A DNA stretch of 64,000 nucleotides from an uncultured bacterium (GCA_959020415.1 CAUERX010000002.1:1-64000); one strand, 5' to 3'. Counted from the first letter of the stretch, positions 26,719 through 36,503 are shown. Notes: generated from the sequence alone by a model not told the origin. Numbers and translations: made by a program.

Positions 26719-27660
26719 ATGGAAGAAAATATTGAAAGACGTAGATTTTTAAAATTGGCCGGAACTACTGCACTTTCTGTGGCATTCGGAAGTTTTTTAG
26801 AAGGCTGAGCTAAAAAGGAAGACAATATAAGTGCTATTTCAATTGAGAGATGTTTTCACGATGAAAATAATGAAGGAATTGATGATACGTTTGAGCAAAT
26901 AGTTGAAAGTAGTGATGAAAAGATTGCAGAAATCGCTAAAATTGAAGCGTATGTAAATTTTATAAAAGTGTGCAATGATAATTTTACAGATTCGGTTGTT
27001 AAGCCAAGCACTAAAGAGAATATCTTGGATAGGCTTCAACAAGGGGAGGAATACTCTTTGGCAGATATTGAAACTCTTACTAAAAAAATGGACAGATTTC
27101 AAGAACTTAGCCAAGATGAAGCAATTAAAACTGCTTCTGGGGAGCAAGAAGAATATTATCACATTGCTAGAGATTTATATCGTGACTTTTTAATTACAAA
27201 TGATTATCTAAAGAGACAGTCGTTTGATGTACTAGCTAATTTTGGACTTGATTTAACTAAAGCTATTTTAATTGATACTGCTGGTTTTAGTGGTACTATT
27301 GATAATGTTACTATTCCTCAACGTCCTTCTACTTCGGATCCTACTTTACAAGACTATAGCATTTCTTATGAGAATGATGGATATGTAGCAAAATTATCTG
27401 TTCCGTCGGGGTCTTGTGTTTATGATATTGTTGATAACGTATATAAATGTCAAAATTCACATACCAGATATAACCAAGGTGAGTTTGATGGAGCGTATGA
27501 TAATGATGCCATAGAATTAATCCAAACAACTATTGATTCATATAAGACCGGAACTGCTTTAAGTGCTGAAATTACTGAACCTAGTTTCTTATCTTATAGT
27601 GATTGTTTAAAATCAAATTCTCGCGAAGAAGCAGGTAAAGCTTTAGTGGCTAAATTATAG
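26719..27660 (+). pseudogene. Tat-type lipoprotein-like gene interrupted by an in-frame TGA at codon 30
   Basis: The frame from ATG 26719 (good ribosome-binding site and promoter) begins with a twin-arginine signal: ERRRFLKLAG, then a hydrophobic stretch TALSVAFGSF. It runs through LEG-TGA-AKKED, where TGA (26806-26808) sits at the position expected for the lipidated Cys of a lipobox (L-x-G-C). The same frame is then open for 283 more codons without another stop. TGA is one base from both Cys codons, so a nonsense mutation or base error is simplest; recoding is possible but unsupported. The mature part is acidic, with no recognised domain, and is likely extracytoplasmic. The next in-frame start candidate (GTG at 26968) lacks a ribosome-binding site. 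Confidence 0.7.
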
Positions 27661-27665
27661 CATTC

Positions 27666-27695
27666 AAAAAAACAAGTAAACTCACTTGTTTTTTT
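27666..27695. terminator. Bidirectional terminator
   Basis: AAAAACAAGT/ACTTGTTTTT hairpin flanked by A and T runs. It serves the lipoprotein-like gene and the convergent membrane-anchored gene. Confidence 0.85.
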
Positions 27696-28566
27696 ATTTG
27701 ATTACTTCATATTTTGTTAAATAAAAGTTGTCATTTTCTTTTTTAAATGTATATTTATATTTTGGGTAACTAGCTTTTTTGCTTTTAAAGTTATTCTCAT
27801 AATCAGAGATTATTTTATTGGTGTTGATGCTTCCGTCGTTGTTTAAATACGTTTCAAAATCAGCAATTTTTACAGTTCCAGTTGGATCTGCTGAAATAAA
27901 TTCGTTATCACGCATATTAGTATAAATGTTTGTTACAATTAAAGTATAGTTACCTTTTTCTTTTTCAATGCTAATTACTTTAGTATACATCGGCTCACTA
28001 CCTTTAACTAATCCATCATGTGGATGCTCACCTGTGAAACTATATTCTTTGGTTAAACTATCATATTTATAAATTGGAGTTTTATCGACTGGGCATATGA
28101 TTGTTTGATAGCCTACATTAGTTATTCCAAAATTATCTTTAAAATAGTTATCTAAAGTTTCTACCGGTAAAGAAGAACAACTTCTATTGTTTAAACAATT
28201 ACCAACAGCAGTAAGGGCGGCAGTAAGTACTTCGTTGTCAATAAGTTCATTATCAAATGTTATACTCGATGGATAGTTTTTTGCTCCAATTATTAGCCAT
28301 ACATTATCTTCTTCTATTGTTGTGACTAATCTTTCAGCAATACCATTTAAATCTTCCTTAGGTTCTTCTTTATTTTCTTCCTTTTTAGTTTCTGATTCTT
28401 TTACGTTTTCTTTGGCAAAGAATTTATCATAAATAAGATATCCACCTAATCCTAGGATAATTAAAAATAAAATAACAGTAATTATTGTTTTTCCCTTTTT
28501 ATTTTTTTTGTTTGGTTTCACTGGATTTTGATATACATTTAATGTTTCTTCTTTATTTTTGTTCAT
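27694..28566 (-). CDS. Membrane-anchored extracytoplasmic protein of unknown function, 290 aa
   Basis: A short basic cytoplasmic segment (KPNKKNKKGK) is followed by one membrane helix (about residues 27-46, ending GGYLIYDKFF). A Lys/Glu linker comes next (residues 52-70), then a domain of about 220 aa outside the membrane. The outer domain contains three Cys (NCLNNRSC, TIICPVD) that could form disulfides. No catalytic signature is recognised. An AGGAGG ribosome-binding site and extended -10 (TGCTATAAT, 28588-28596) support the start. It is transcribed divergently from gpsA. Confidence 0.75.
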   Translation of the reverse strand: MNKNKEETLNVYQNPVKPNKKNKKGKTIITVILFLIILGLGGYLIYDKFFAKENVKESETKKEENKEEPKEDLNGIAERLVTTIEEDNVWLIIGAKNYPSSITFDNELIDNEVLTAALTAVGNCLNNRSCSSLPVETLDNYFKDNFGITNVGYQTIICPVDKTPIYKYDSLTKEYSFTGEHPHDGLVKGSEPMYTKVISIEKEKGNYTLIVTNIYTNMRDNEFISADPTGTVKIADFETYLNNDGSINTNKIISDYENNFKSKKASYPKYKYTFKKENDNFYLTKYEVIK

Positions 28567-28651
28567 ATTTCCTCCTATCTTGCTTTAATTATAGCATGTA
28601 TTTCTTTTTTAGCTTATAGTTTTTTAGGCTTGTTGACAATAACAATGTCTA

Positions 28652-28680
28652 TTGATTAAGTTTACTAGTTATTGTATAAT
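28652..28680 (+). promoter_or_regulatory. Promoter of gpsA
   Basis: -35 TTGATT (28652-28657), 17-base spacer, perfect -10 TATAAT (28675-28680), 17 bases before the gpsA ATG with AGGTGAT between. Confidence 0.75.
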
Positions 28681-28697
28681 TAAATTTAGGTGATATA

Positions 28698-29669
28698 ATG
28701 AAAATATGTGTTTTAGGATGCGGAGCTTATGGTTCAGCATTATCAATGATTTTAAGTGAAAATAAAAATGAAGTAGTCGCTTGGACAGCTTTTGAAGAAG
28801 AGGCAAAAGCCCTTAATAAAACTAGAATTGCGCCTAAACTTCCAGGTGTGGTTTTACCAGAGGATATTAAGTTTACTACCGATTTAAAGAAAGCTTGTGA
28901 AGACGCTGCTTTTGTTTTAGTGGCTATTCCAACAGCTTTTGTCCGTGATACTTTAAGCAAAGCTAAAGAATATATAAAAGATAAACCTATTTGTATTGCA
29001 TCTAAAGGTATTGAACAAGATAGCTGCTTGTTTGTTTCTGACATTGCCAAGAAGATTTTAGATACGGATAATATTGCAGCTTTTTCTGGACCATCTTTTG
29101 CAATTGACGTAGCAAATAAAGTACCGGTAGGACTTACTTTAGCTTGTCAGCACAAAGAAACAACTTCAATGATTACAAAGGCTTTTTGTAATAGTCATTT
29201 TAAATTAAGAATTTGCAGTGATATTGTGGGAACAGAAATTTGCGGAGCTATTAAAAATGTTATTGCCATAGCAGCCGGAATTTTAGATGGAATGGGAATG
29301 CCAGAAAGCACTTCAGCAATGTTTATAACAGAATCAATTCACGATATTAAAGAATTAATTAAAGGATTAGGGGGCGATGGTAGTACTATTTTATCATTTG
29401 CCGGATTTGGTGACCTTTTGTTAACTGCAACTAGTCCCAAGAGTCGTAACTACTCTTTTGGCCATTTAATTGGTAGTGGGGCAACTAAGGAAGAAATTGA
29501 TAATTATATTAATAATACAACAATTGAAGGGTTATATACTTTAAAATCAGTTCATCAATTAATTCAAGGGCGTAATGTAGAAATGCCAATTATTGATTTA
29601 ATAGATGAAATTATATATGGTAATAAAGAACCTGAAGCTTTAGTCGATTTCTTAATTCAAAAACCTTAA
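28698..29669 (+). CDS. gpsA: NAD(P)-dependent glycerol-3-phosphate dehydrogenase
   Basis: Reduces dihydroxyacetone phosphate to sn-glycerol-3-phosphate for membrane lipid synthesis. The N-terminal Rossmann motif is VLGCGAYGSALS. SKGIE and SGPSFAIDV lie near residues 99 and 129. The catalytic Lys is in EICGAIKNVIAIAAGI near residue 187, and GFGDLLLTATSPKSRN follows. At 323 aa it is family length. It is a single-gene unit with a consensus promoter and a terminator shared with a decayed gene. Confidence 0.96.
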   Translation: MKICVLGCGAYGSALSMILSENKNEVVAWTAFEEEAKALNKTRIAPKLPGVVLPEDIKFTTDLKKACEDAAFVLVAIPTAFVRDTLSKAKEYIKDKPICIASKGIEQDSCLFVSDIAKKILDTDNIAAFSGPSFAIDVANKVPVGLTLACQHKETTSMITKAFCNSHFKLRICSDIVGTEICGAIKNVIAIAAGILDGMGMPESTSAMFITESIHDIKELIKGLGGDGSTILSFAGFGDLLLTATSPKSRNYSFGHLIGSGATKEEIDNYINNTTIEGLYTLKSVHQLIQGRNVEMPIIDLIDEIIYGNKEPEALVDFLIQKP

Positions 29670-29676
29670 TGCATAT

Positions 29677-29700
29677 AAAAAAGCGATTAATCGCTTTTTA
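29677..29700. terminator. Terminator after gpsA
   Basis: A perfect palindrome AAAAGCGATTAATCGCTTTT flanked by A/T runs, usable in both directions. Confidence 0.85.
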
Positions 29701-30245
29701 TTTTGAATGAAGGAAGAATAATTTTTTGTCTTGGAGACATAATTTCAAATCTTTCTTGAAATGTTTGGCTGCTTATAGCATTTAATACTGTGATTGGCCT
29801 TTTTGTGTTCTCATACTCATAAGTTTGACCAATTTCAAATTGATCTGGCAAGTCATTAATTCCAGTAACATTGTGATAGCAATGTATCCCTAAAACATTT
29901 AAAACAACTTCTATCATTACCCCCCATTTTATAACCTCTAACCCTTGTGATTGTAAAGATAAAACGTAGCCTCTCCAAACCGCGTAATCAGGATTTTCAT
30001 TTGCTTTAGCGTAAGATGTCAATCTATATAAAACATTCTTAGCTGAAAAGAAATTCTTAATAGTATACGTGTGATGTAAAAATGATATTTTATCACTTAT
30101 TTAAGCTTTGAAGTAATGATTGCCCACGTTAATCGGTTGATTTAATTTCAGAAAAATCAATATATGGGATATCCCAATTTTTATTAGTAATTTGAAAAAA
30201 ATTCACAATCTTCAGTTAATGCACGTTTTAAAAGTACGACATAGC
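29687..30245 (-). pseudogene. Decayed gene of unknown family
   Basis: The longest remaining frame (29687-30022, 111 aa from a TTG) continues upstream in frame without a plausible start (KNFFSAKNVLYRLTSYAKA). Further upstream other frames read like protein: NKNWDIPYIDFSEIKSTD, then a TAA, and before it LLKRALTEDCEFF, offset by a base in a T run. The pieces look like one gene broken by at least two frameshifts and a stop. No ribosome-binding site precedes the 30022 start. The family is not recognised, so the reading rests on coding appearance only. Confidence 0.5.
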
Positions 30246-30321
30246 TAATTTAAGTTTTTATTTTTTGTTAGTATATTATTAATTTGAATTATTCTATACC
30301 TTCTTTCTTATTTTTTTAGAT
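30246..30321. other. Intergenic remnant, no feature seen
   Basis: AT-rich stretch between the decayed gene and the ftsH terminator. I see no promoter, repeat or open frame worth calling. Confidence 0.5.
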
Positions 30322-30351
30322 AAAAAGGCAATGATTATTAATCTTTGCCTT
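30322..30351 (-). terminator. Terminator of ftsH
   Basis: GGCAAAGATT/AATCATTGCC hairpin spanning the ftsH stop, followed by TTTTTATC on the minus strand. Confidence 0.85.
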
Positions 30352-32326
30352 CTTTTAAATTATCAATTAATTCTTCTTTAGTCATTTTACTGTAACCTTT
30401 TATTTTTTTCTCTTTAGCCATTTCTTCTAATTCTTCAATTGATAAATCAACCAAAGATGCTTCTTTAATTTCTTCTGCTTCAACATTTTCTGGCATATGT
30501 CCATTTTCTACAAGGTAGTCAATTTGTTCTTTGGTAATGGTTTCATATTTTAATAATGATTGAGCAATTAATTCTAAGAGATCCATGTTATCTTTAATAA
30601 GTTTTTTAGCAACTTCATATTGACCTAGGATAATCTTACGAACTTCTTCGTCCACTTCATTAGCCACAGCTGATGAGAAGTTTTGTTTTTTATTATAATC
30701 CCTTCCAAGGAAGACATTTGATGATTCTTGACTTTCAAATTGAATTGGTCCTAAATCGCTCATTCCATATTCGGTAACCATGGCTCTAGCAACTTTGGTT
30801 GCTCTTTCGATATCATTGCTAGCGCCGCTTGTTTTTTCGTTAAATAATAACTCTTCTGCAACACGGCCACCTAATAATCCGGCTATTTCTTCTAGTAAGT
30901 CTTTCTTAGTAGCTAAAGCACGGTCTTCTTTTGGTAGCATCATGTTATAACCTAAGGCTGGCCCTCTTGGAATAATTGTTATTTTATGAACATCATTAGC
31001 ACCATTTAATTTCAAGCCAATAATAGCATGCCCTGCTTCATGATAAGCCGTTATCTTAGCTTCATTATCACTAATTTTTCTAGTAACTTTTGCCGGTCCC
31101 ATAAGAACACGATCTTGGGCTTCATCAATTTCATTCATAGTTATAGCATTTTTATTACGCCTTACTGCTAGCAATGCAGCTTCGTTTAATAAGTTTTCAA
31201 GATCTGCACCACTGAAACTTACAGTTCGTTTAGCAACGTTTTTCATTATTACGTCTTTAGCAAATGTTTTTCCTTTTGCGTGAACTTTTAAGATTTCTTC
31301 ACGACCTTTTGCATCTGGTAAATTAACAGTAATTTGTCTGTCGAATCTTCCAGGTCTTAGTAAGGCAGGATCTAAAACATCTGGACGGTTAGTAGCAGCA
31401 ATTATAATAATTCCTTCATTAACACCAAAACCATCCATTTCAGTTAATAATTGGTTTAATGTTTGTTCTCTTTCGTCGTGTCCACCACCTAAGCCGGCAC
31501 CTCTTTGTCTTCCAACAGCATCAATTTCATCGATAAAGATTAAACATGGAGCATTTTGTTTAGCCTGTTTAAACATATCACGAACACGTGATGCTCCTAC
31601 TCCGACAAATAATTCAACGAATTCCGAACCACTAATAAAGTAGAATGGGACATTAGCTTCACCAGCTACGGCTTTAGCAAGTAAAGTCTTACCTGTTCCT
31701 GGAGGACCAACTAGTAAAACACCTTTTGGTATTCTAGCGCCCATTTTTTGGAATTTCTTAGGGTTTTTTAAGAAGTCAATTAATTCTGATACTTCTTCTT
31801 TTTCTTCAGTAAGTCCAGCAACTTCTTCAAAGGTTACTTTTCCTTCTCCCGTTGTTAATCTTGCTTTACTCTTACCAAAGTCCATTGATTTGCTATTACC
31901 ACCCATTTGTCTAGTAATAAAGTAGAAACCTAATCCTATTAATAGTACCATTGGCAAAACGTTCATTATGAATAGTAATAAAGTGCTTGACTCTGGGTCA
32001 GTAGTGGTTGTCATTTTGAAACCATTTTTATCTTCGGCTTCCAATAGTTTTACCATTGTTTCATTCGTAAGTGGCATATTGAAAGTGAAGGTTTCATTAC
32101 TCTTATAATCTTTTAATTTACCACTGATAGTATAAATACTAGCACGGCTTCTTGGAGTAACATTTATTTCTTTTACCTGTTTATTTTCAACAGCATCAGT
32201 AAATTCACCATAAGTGATTTCGTGAACTTCTTTATTTAATGTACTAAAGATGATCATGATACCGAATAAGAAAATTAATAAAAACAGATAAGGTAACAAT
32301 CCTTTTTTCACAGTGTTTTTGTTCAT
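30338..32326 (-). CDS. ftsH: ATP-dependent zinc metalloprotease FtsH with a Rho_N/SAP-like tail
   Basis: Membrane AAA+ protease for quality control. Two N-terminal membrane helices (about residues 10-28 and 115-137) flank an outer domain. The AAA module has Walker A GPPGTGKT (207-214), Walker [13 protein letters not shown] and the second region of homology [19 protein letters not shown]. The zinc site is [10 protein letters not shown] near residue 427. After the protease domain, about the last 40 residues ([20 protein letters not shown], then [12 protein letters not shown]) match the helical Rho_N/SAP-like pattern (elk-x-lAk-x-x-i-x-gySk-x-x-KxELI). This is not part of ordinary FtsH. It follows tilS as in Bacilli, but hprT is missing between them. 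Confidence 0.96.
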   Translation of the reverse strand: MNKNTVKKGLLPYLFLLIFLFGIMIIFSTLNKEVHEITYGEFTDAVENKQVKEINVTPRSRASIYTISGKLKDYKSNETFTFNMPLTNETMVKLLEAEDKNGFKMTTTTDPESSTLLLFIMNVLPMVLLIGLGFYFITRQMGGNSKSMDFGKSKARLTTGEGKVTFEEVAGLTEEKEEVSELIDFLKNPKKFQKMGARIPKGVLLVGPPGTGKTLLAKAVAGEANVPFYFISGSEFVELFVGVGASRVRDMFKQAKQNAPCLIFIDEIDAVGRQRGAGLGGGHDEREQTLNQLLTEMDGFGVNEGIIIIAATNRPDVLDPALLRPGRFDRQITVNLPDAKGREEILKVHAKGKTFAKDVIMKNVAKRTVSFSGADLENLLNEAALLAVRRNKNAITMNEIDEAQDRVLMGPAKVTRKISDNEAKITAYHEAGHAIIGLKLNGANDVHKITIIPRGPALGYNMMLPKEDRALATKKDLLEEIAGLLGGRVAEELLFNEKTSGASNDIERATKVARAMVTEYGMSDLGPIQFESQESSNVFLGRDYNKKQNFSSAVANEVDEEVRKIILGQYEVAKKLIKDNMDLLELIAQSLLKYETITKEQIDYLVENGHMPENVEAEEIKEASLVDLSIEELEEMAKEKKIKGYSKMTKEELIDNLKEGKD

Positions 32327-32344
32327 GACAAAACTCCCTTCTTT

Positions 32345-33658
32345 TTAGATATACTCCAATATTATATCATAGTTTTCGTCTTTTTGTTTATCAAATTTTG
32401 ATTTTTTAAGTCCTGGAATCCAAAGTACGACTCCTTCGCTATCAACAAGGATAGGCCAGGTACGTCTTTCGATTGCTGGAATCTTTTCATCAATAAAAAT
32501 ATCTTTGATTTTTTTAGTACCATTTAAGCCCTTAATTTCAATCTTGTCACCATCTTCTTTATTCCTTATATAAAGAGGTAATTTTAAGTCTTTTGTATTT
32601 AAACGACAAATATTGTTACTATTGTTGTTTGTTTCTTTAATTATTTTTATTGTTTTTTGGTTTGGTAAAGTTATAAAATCGAATAATTCTAATTTATAAT
32701 TTTCTTTTGGATTATTTTCTTTAATACTCAATTGATTATAACTTTTAACGACAGTTTTATTATTTGGTAAGTTGATTATTTGATTGGGTTTTTCACTAAA
32801 AATAAGTTCTTCAATAAGTTCAGTATGTTTATCAGTTATTAGCATCAAATCATCTTGATAAAACTTTTCTAAAATTTGATTAATGATTTTAAGTCTAATA
32901 ACTTGGTCAAGATTCTTAAATTTAGAAATATTTAAAACTTCATTTTGATAAACTTCATTTTGATGCTTATTTGCTTCCTTATTAATATAGTCATCATACA
33001 TTTCTAAAGTTTTATTGAATTTATAAAATTTATGGTGAACATTTTTATCTTCATTTTTTAAAGGTGGCAATATATATTTTCGGAAACGATTTCTGGTATA
33101 TACATCTTTTTCGTTGGACTTATCCACAGCATAGGGTATTTTGTTTTCTTGAACATAGGATAATATCTCATCTTTAGTGTAAGTGATGAGTGGTCTTAAA
33201 ATAGTATAATTTTCTTTTTGGGATTTTTCTGAAAATCCGGCATAGCCTTTAAGACTTGATCCTCTAACAATACGCATAAGAACTGTTTCCATTAAATCAT
33301 CACCATGATGGGCTGTCAAAAGGTGCTTAGCTTTACACTTGTTTACAATTTTTTCAAAAAAATTATATCTTTTAATTCGTGCATCATTATGAAAATTATC
33401 GTCATTATAAGCATCAATGGTCATAAATTCGAAAAATATGTCTTTTTTTGTACAAAAATCTTTGACCATTACAGCTTCGGCTTCGCTTTCAATTCTAAGC
33501 TTATGATTTACATGAGCACAAACGACTTTTAAGTTTAATTCTGTTTTTAAGCTATTAACTAGGTGTAATAAAGCCATGGAATCTGGTCCACCTGAGGTGG
33601 CTACAACAACTGTTTCATTTTTCAAATTATTTCTTAATCTATCTAAGGCATCATTCAT
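32345..33658 (-). CDS. tilS: tRNA(Ile)-lysidine synthetase TilS
   Basis: Converts C34 of tRNA-Ile2 to lysidine so that it reads AUA. The PP-loop SGGPDSMALL near residue 22 binds ATP. AHVNHKLR and LTAHHGDDLMETVLMRI are conserved, and the C-terminal domain is present (total 437 aa). The ATG at 33658 follows GGGGTGAC and overlaps the ung stop by 8 bases; a start 13 codons earlier lies inside ung. Reading of AUA is essential, fitting its place in an AT-rich genome. Confidence 0.95.
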   Translation of the reverse strand: MNDALDRLRNNLKNETVVVATSGGPDSMALLHLVNSLKTELNLKVVCAHVNHKLRIESEAEAVMVKDFCTKKDIFFEFMTIDAYNDDNFHNDARIKRYNFFEKIVNKCKAKHLLTAHHGDDLMETVLMRIVRGSSLKGYAGFSEKSQKENYTILRPLITYTKDEILSYVQENKIPYAVDKSNEKDVYTRNRFRKYILPPLKNEDKNVHHKFYKFNKTLEMYDDYINKEANKHQNEVYQNEVLNISKFKNLDQVIRLKIINQILEKFYQDDLMLITDKHTELIEELIFSEKPNQIINLPNNKTVVKSYNQLSIKENNPKENYKLELFDFITLPNQKTIKIIKETNNNSNNICRLNTKDLKLPLYIRNKEDGDKIEIKGLNGTKKIKDIFIDEKIPAIERRTWPILVDSEGVVLWIPGLKKSKFDKQKDENYDIILEYI

Positions 33659-34316
33659 TATTGTCACCCCAATTGATTGGTTTAATACCATGTTCAACTA
33701 AAAAATTATTAGTTTTAGAAAATGGCTTACTTCCAAAGAAGCCACGACTAGCAGATAATGGTGATGGATGTGGGCTTTCTATAATATAGTGATTAGGGTT
33801 TGTAATTAATTCTTTTTTACTTCTTGCATATGCTCCCCAGAAGATAAAGACAATCGGTTCTTCTCTTTTATTTAATAACTTTATTAAATCATCAGTGAAA
33901 GTTTCCCAGCCTTTACCTTTGTGGGCTAAAGGAGTGTCTTTGACAACTGTCATAATTGAGTTTAAAAGAAACACACCTTGTTTTGCCCAGTCTGTTAAAT
34001 TATTATTTGTTCTTTTAATTCCTAGGTCACTATATAATTCTTTGAAAATATTATCTAATGATGGTGGTCTTTTAACACCTGCTTCTACTGAAAAGGATAA
34101 TCCGTGAGCTTCTTTAGGACCATGATATGGATCTTGACCGAGAATCACGACTTTTACTTCATCATAATCTGTATATCTTAATGCGTTGAAAATATTTTTA
34201 TATTCTGGATATATTATTTTTTTATTATATTCATTCTTAACAAAGACGCCTAATTTTTTGAAATATGGTTTTTGCATTTCTTCTTTTAAGACTTCATCCC
34301 ATTTTTTATTGATCAT
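33651..34316 (-). CDS. ung: Uracil-DNA glycosylase, family 1
   Basis: Removes uracil from DNA. The water-activating motif GQDPYHGP with catalytic Asp lies near residue 61. The substrate-recognition PLSASRGFFG follows the HPSPL motif near residue 183, and WGAYARSKK is also conserved. The ATG at 34316 is used (GAGGTG six bases upstream); a GTG three codons earlier is the alternative. It is translationally coupled to tilS. Confidence 0.96.
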   Translation of the reverse strand: MINKKWDEVLKEEMQKPYFKKLGVFVKNEYNKKIIYPEYKNIFNALRYTDYDEVKVVILGQDPYHGPKEAHGLSFSVEAGVKRPPSLDNIFKELYSDLGIKRTNNNLTDWAKQGVFLLNSIMTVVKDTPLAHKGKGWETFTDDLIKLLNKREEPIVFIFWGAYARSKKELITNPNHYIIESPHPSPLSASRGFFGSKPFSKTNNFLVEHGIKPINWGDNNE

Positions 34317-34331
34317 ATATAACACCTCTGG

Positions 34332-35615
34332 CTATATTCTATCATATTTTTGATGATATTTAACAATTTCTTCCTTTAATTTGTACATTGCATAAATATT
34401 AATAATGGCTAAAACAGCAACTAAAATATCAACTATTTGCCAAATGATACTTGGTGAGGTAACGGTTCCGGATAAAACGCTTAAGGGAACGATTATTTTT
34501 AAAAAGCTGATATTAATTTTTTTAGAAAGAAATTTCAAACTTGATTCGCAATAATAATAGCCGGTCAAAATGGTTGAAAAAGAGAATAGTAAAATACACA
34601 AAACCAAGAGAACATTTCCAACATTACCAAAGTGATAATTAAAAGCTAAATTAGTTAATTCAATACCATTTGGGTTATCGATAAAGACATCTTTATAATC
34701 AAAAATTAAAATCATGAAAGCGGTGGCCGTACAAATAAGAATTGTTGTTATATAAATTCCGAGGACTTGGATATAACCACTTTTATTACCATTATCACTA
34801 TTTGAACTACTGGCTGCTATGGCCCCTAAACCAATTCCCGATTCGTTAGAAAAAATACCTCTTTGGACACCTATTAACATAGTAACCAAAAATCCACTTA
34901 AAAATGGTTTTAGGTTGAAAGCATTGGTTACAATTAATTTAATAACTTCAGGAAATTTTTCAAAGTTGACTATTATAACAAAAAGGGCCATTCCAATATA
35001 TAAAATTGTCATGAATGGTACTAGCTTATCAGTTACTTTAGTTATCTTTTTAATACCGCCACTAATTATGACAAAGGAAAGAATAGCTAAAATAATTCCT
35101 ATTAAAAGATGATTACTGATAAAAAGCATATCCATTGATTTTACAATAGTGTTAGATTGTATTGGAATAAAACCACTTAAATAAGCAAAAATAACAATTA
35201 ATGAATAAATAATAGCTAGATGCTTGTTTTTTAAACCGTTCTTTATATAATGTGAAGGGCCACCGAGGCTCTCTTTATTACTAGTTTCTTTATATTTAAT
35301 GGCAAGTAAGGTTTCGGTATAGGCTAAAACACCTGATATTAAAGCGATGGTCCACATCCAGAAAATTGTCCCTGGACCACCTATATAAATAGCTAAAGCA
35401 ACGCCAGCAATGCTGCCGACACCAATTCTTCCTGCTAAAGTTAAGCATAAAGTTTTGATAGGAGTGATACCTTGATGGTTGGTACTTTTCAATGATTTAA
35501 TTATTTTTTTAAAATTAAACTGTGGAAAAGTTAGTTTTTTACTGAAATACACACCAAACATAATAATTAGGGCTGTTACAATTGCCCAGAGAACGGCATT
35601 GATATTTTCAAGCAT
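34332..35615 (-). CDS. Sodium:alanine symporter family (AGCS) transporter
   Basis: Secondary transporter importing alanine or glycine with Na+. About ten hydrophobic segments span 427 aa. Family motifs include GRIGVGSIAGVALAIYIGGPG near residue 62 (written as GRIGVGSIAGVALAIYIGGP) and the GIFSNESGIGLGAIAASSS segment near residue 252. Its GGTGAT ribosome-binding site is buried in the 3' arm of a hairpin directly upstream, suggesting conditional translation. It stands between rsmA and ung. Confidence 0.92.
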   Translation of the reverse strand: MLENINAVLWAIVTALIIMFGVYFSKKLTFPQFNFKKIIKSLKSTNHQGITPIKTLCLTLAGRIGVGSIAGVALAIYIGGPGTIFWMWTIALISGVLAYTETLLAIKYKETSNKESLGGPSHYIKNGLKNKHLAIIYSLIVIFAYLSGFIPIQSNTIVKSMDMLFISNHLLIGIILAILSFVIISGGIKKITKVTDKLVPFMTILYIGMALFVIIVNFEKFPEVIKLIVTNAFNLKPFLSGFLVTMLIGVQRGIFSNESGIGLGAIAASSSNSDNGNKSGYIQVLGIYITTILICTATAFMILIFDYKDVFIDNPNGIELTNLAFNYHFGNVGNVLLVLCILLFSFSTILTGYYYCESSLKFLSKKINISFLKIIVPLSVLSGTVTSPSIIWQIVDILVAVLAIINIYAMYKLKEEIVKYHQKYDRI

Positions 35616-35649
35616 ATAAAATCACCAAAACTATTTTATGCTTTGGTGA
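35616..35649 (-). promoter_or_regulatory. Hairpin occluding the symporter ribosome-binding site
   Basis: TCACCAAA (35642-35649 on the minus strand) pairs with TTTGGTGA (35622-35629) around a 12-base loop, followed by TTTTAT and the ATG at 35615. The 3' arm contains the GGTGAT ribosome-binding site. It could be an RBS-sequestering hairpin and/or a weak terminator between rsmA and the symporter gene. Confidence 0.6.
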
Positions 35650-35681
35650 CTTAAAATATTTATATGGCGGAAAAGTGGATA

Positions 35682-36503
35682 CTATAGATTGTTAGAAATC
35701 TCAACAAAAACTTCAATAGGAATTGCTTCAGCACGAATGTTTAAATCCATGTTGTATTTTTTTAAAATTTCCGTCACTTTATCTAAATTATAACTTTTAA
35801 GATTGTTCCTTAAGGTTTTTCTTTTTTGGGTAAAACTGTCTCTTATTAATTTAAAGAAAATTGCTTCATTTTTAAGTGGTAATCTTTCTCTTTTTTTAGT
35901 GAAGCTTACGATAATGCTATCTACATTAGGTTTGGGCATAAAAACATTACGACTAATATCCATAACTTTAGTTACATCAAAGTAATAGTTTAGAAAGATA
36001 GATAATGAATTATAGTCTTTAGAATTTGGTTTGGCTTTAAAGCGATCACCAACCTCCTTTTGAACCATAACAACTATTTTATCGACTGGGATTTTATCTT
36101 CAATTAATTTGATAATAATTGGGGTTGTTATATAATAAGGCAAGTTAGCAACGACATAAAGCTTTTCATAACTATATTCTTTTAAATCCTCTAGAATGTT
36201 TCTTTTTAGAAAATCATCATACACTATTCGGGTATTATTACTGATGTGTTTCTCTAAAATAGGTTTTAGGGTTTTATCAATTTCATATGCTAGAACATTT
36301 TTAGATACCTTACCTAGTTCACTCGTTAATGATCCAGCACCTGGGCCAATTTCAATTACTAATGTAGTTTCATCAATTCCGGCTTTTGAAACTATACTAT
36401 GGATAATATTTTTATCCACAATAAAGTTTTGACCAAATTTTTTTTTAAAGTTAAAATTATTATTTTGAAGATTTGCTTTCATTTTGTTTGGTGAATAATC
36501 CAT
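35682..36503 (-). CDS. rsmA: 16S rRNA (adenine1518-N6/1519-N6)-dimethyltransferase
   Basis: KsgA-type enzyme dimethylating two adjacent adenines near the 3' end of 16S rRNA. SAM motif VIEIGPGAGSLTSEL near residue 53 and the catalytic NLPYYITTPI near residue 119 are diagnostic. KKFGQNFIVD opens the conserved region. Length 273 aa. In Bacilli it follows rnmV; here an amidotransferase remnant occupies that place. Confidence 0.96.
   Translation of the reverse strand: MDYSPNKMKANLQNNNFNFKKKFGQNFIVDKNIIHSIVSKAGIDETTLVIEIGPGAGSLTSELGKVSKNVLAYEIDKTLKPILEKHISNNTRIVYDDFLKRNILEDLKEYSYEKLYVVANLPYYITTPIIIKLIEDKIPVDKIVVMVQKEVGDRFKAKPNSKDYNSLSIFLNYYFDVTKVMDISRNVFMPKPNVDSIIVSFTKKRERLPLKNEAIFFKLIRDSFTQKRKTLRNNLKSYNLDKVTEILKKYNMDLNIRAEAIPIEVFVEISNNL

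Noticed and set aside
26806..26808. TGA = Trp (Mollicutes genetic code 4)
   Set aside because: The methyltransferase gene ends in TGA within an overlap with the next start, the HipT-like gene ends in TGA inside its terminator, and all conserved proteins use TGG for Trp without internal TGA.
26806..26808. Selenocysteine insertion at the lipobox
   Set aside because: No convincing stem-loop follows the TGA at the spacing of a bacterial SECIS, and a lipobox selenocysteine is not an established occurrence. Kept only as an alternative in the finding.
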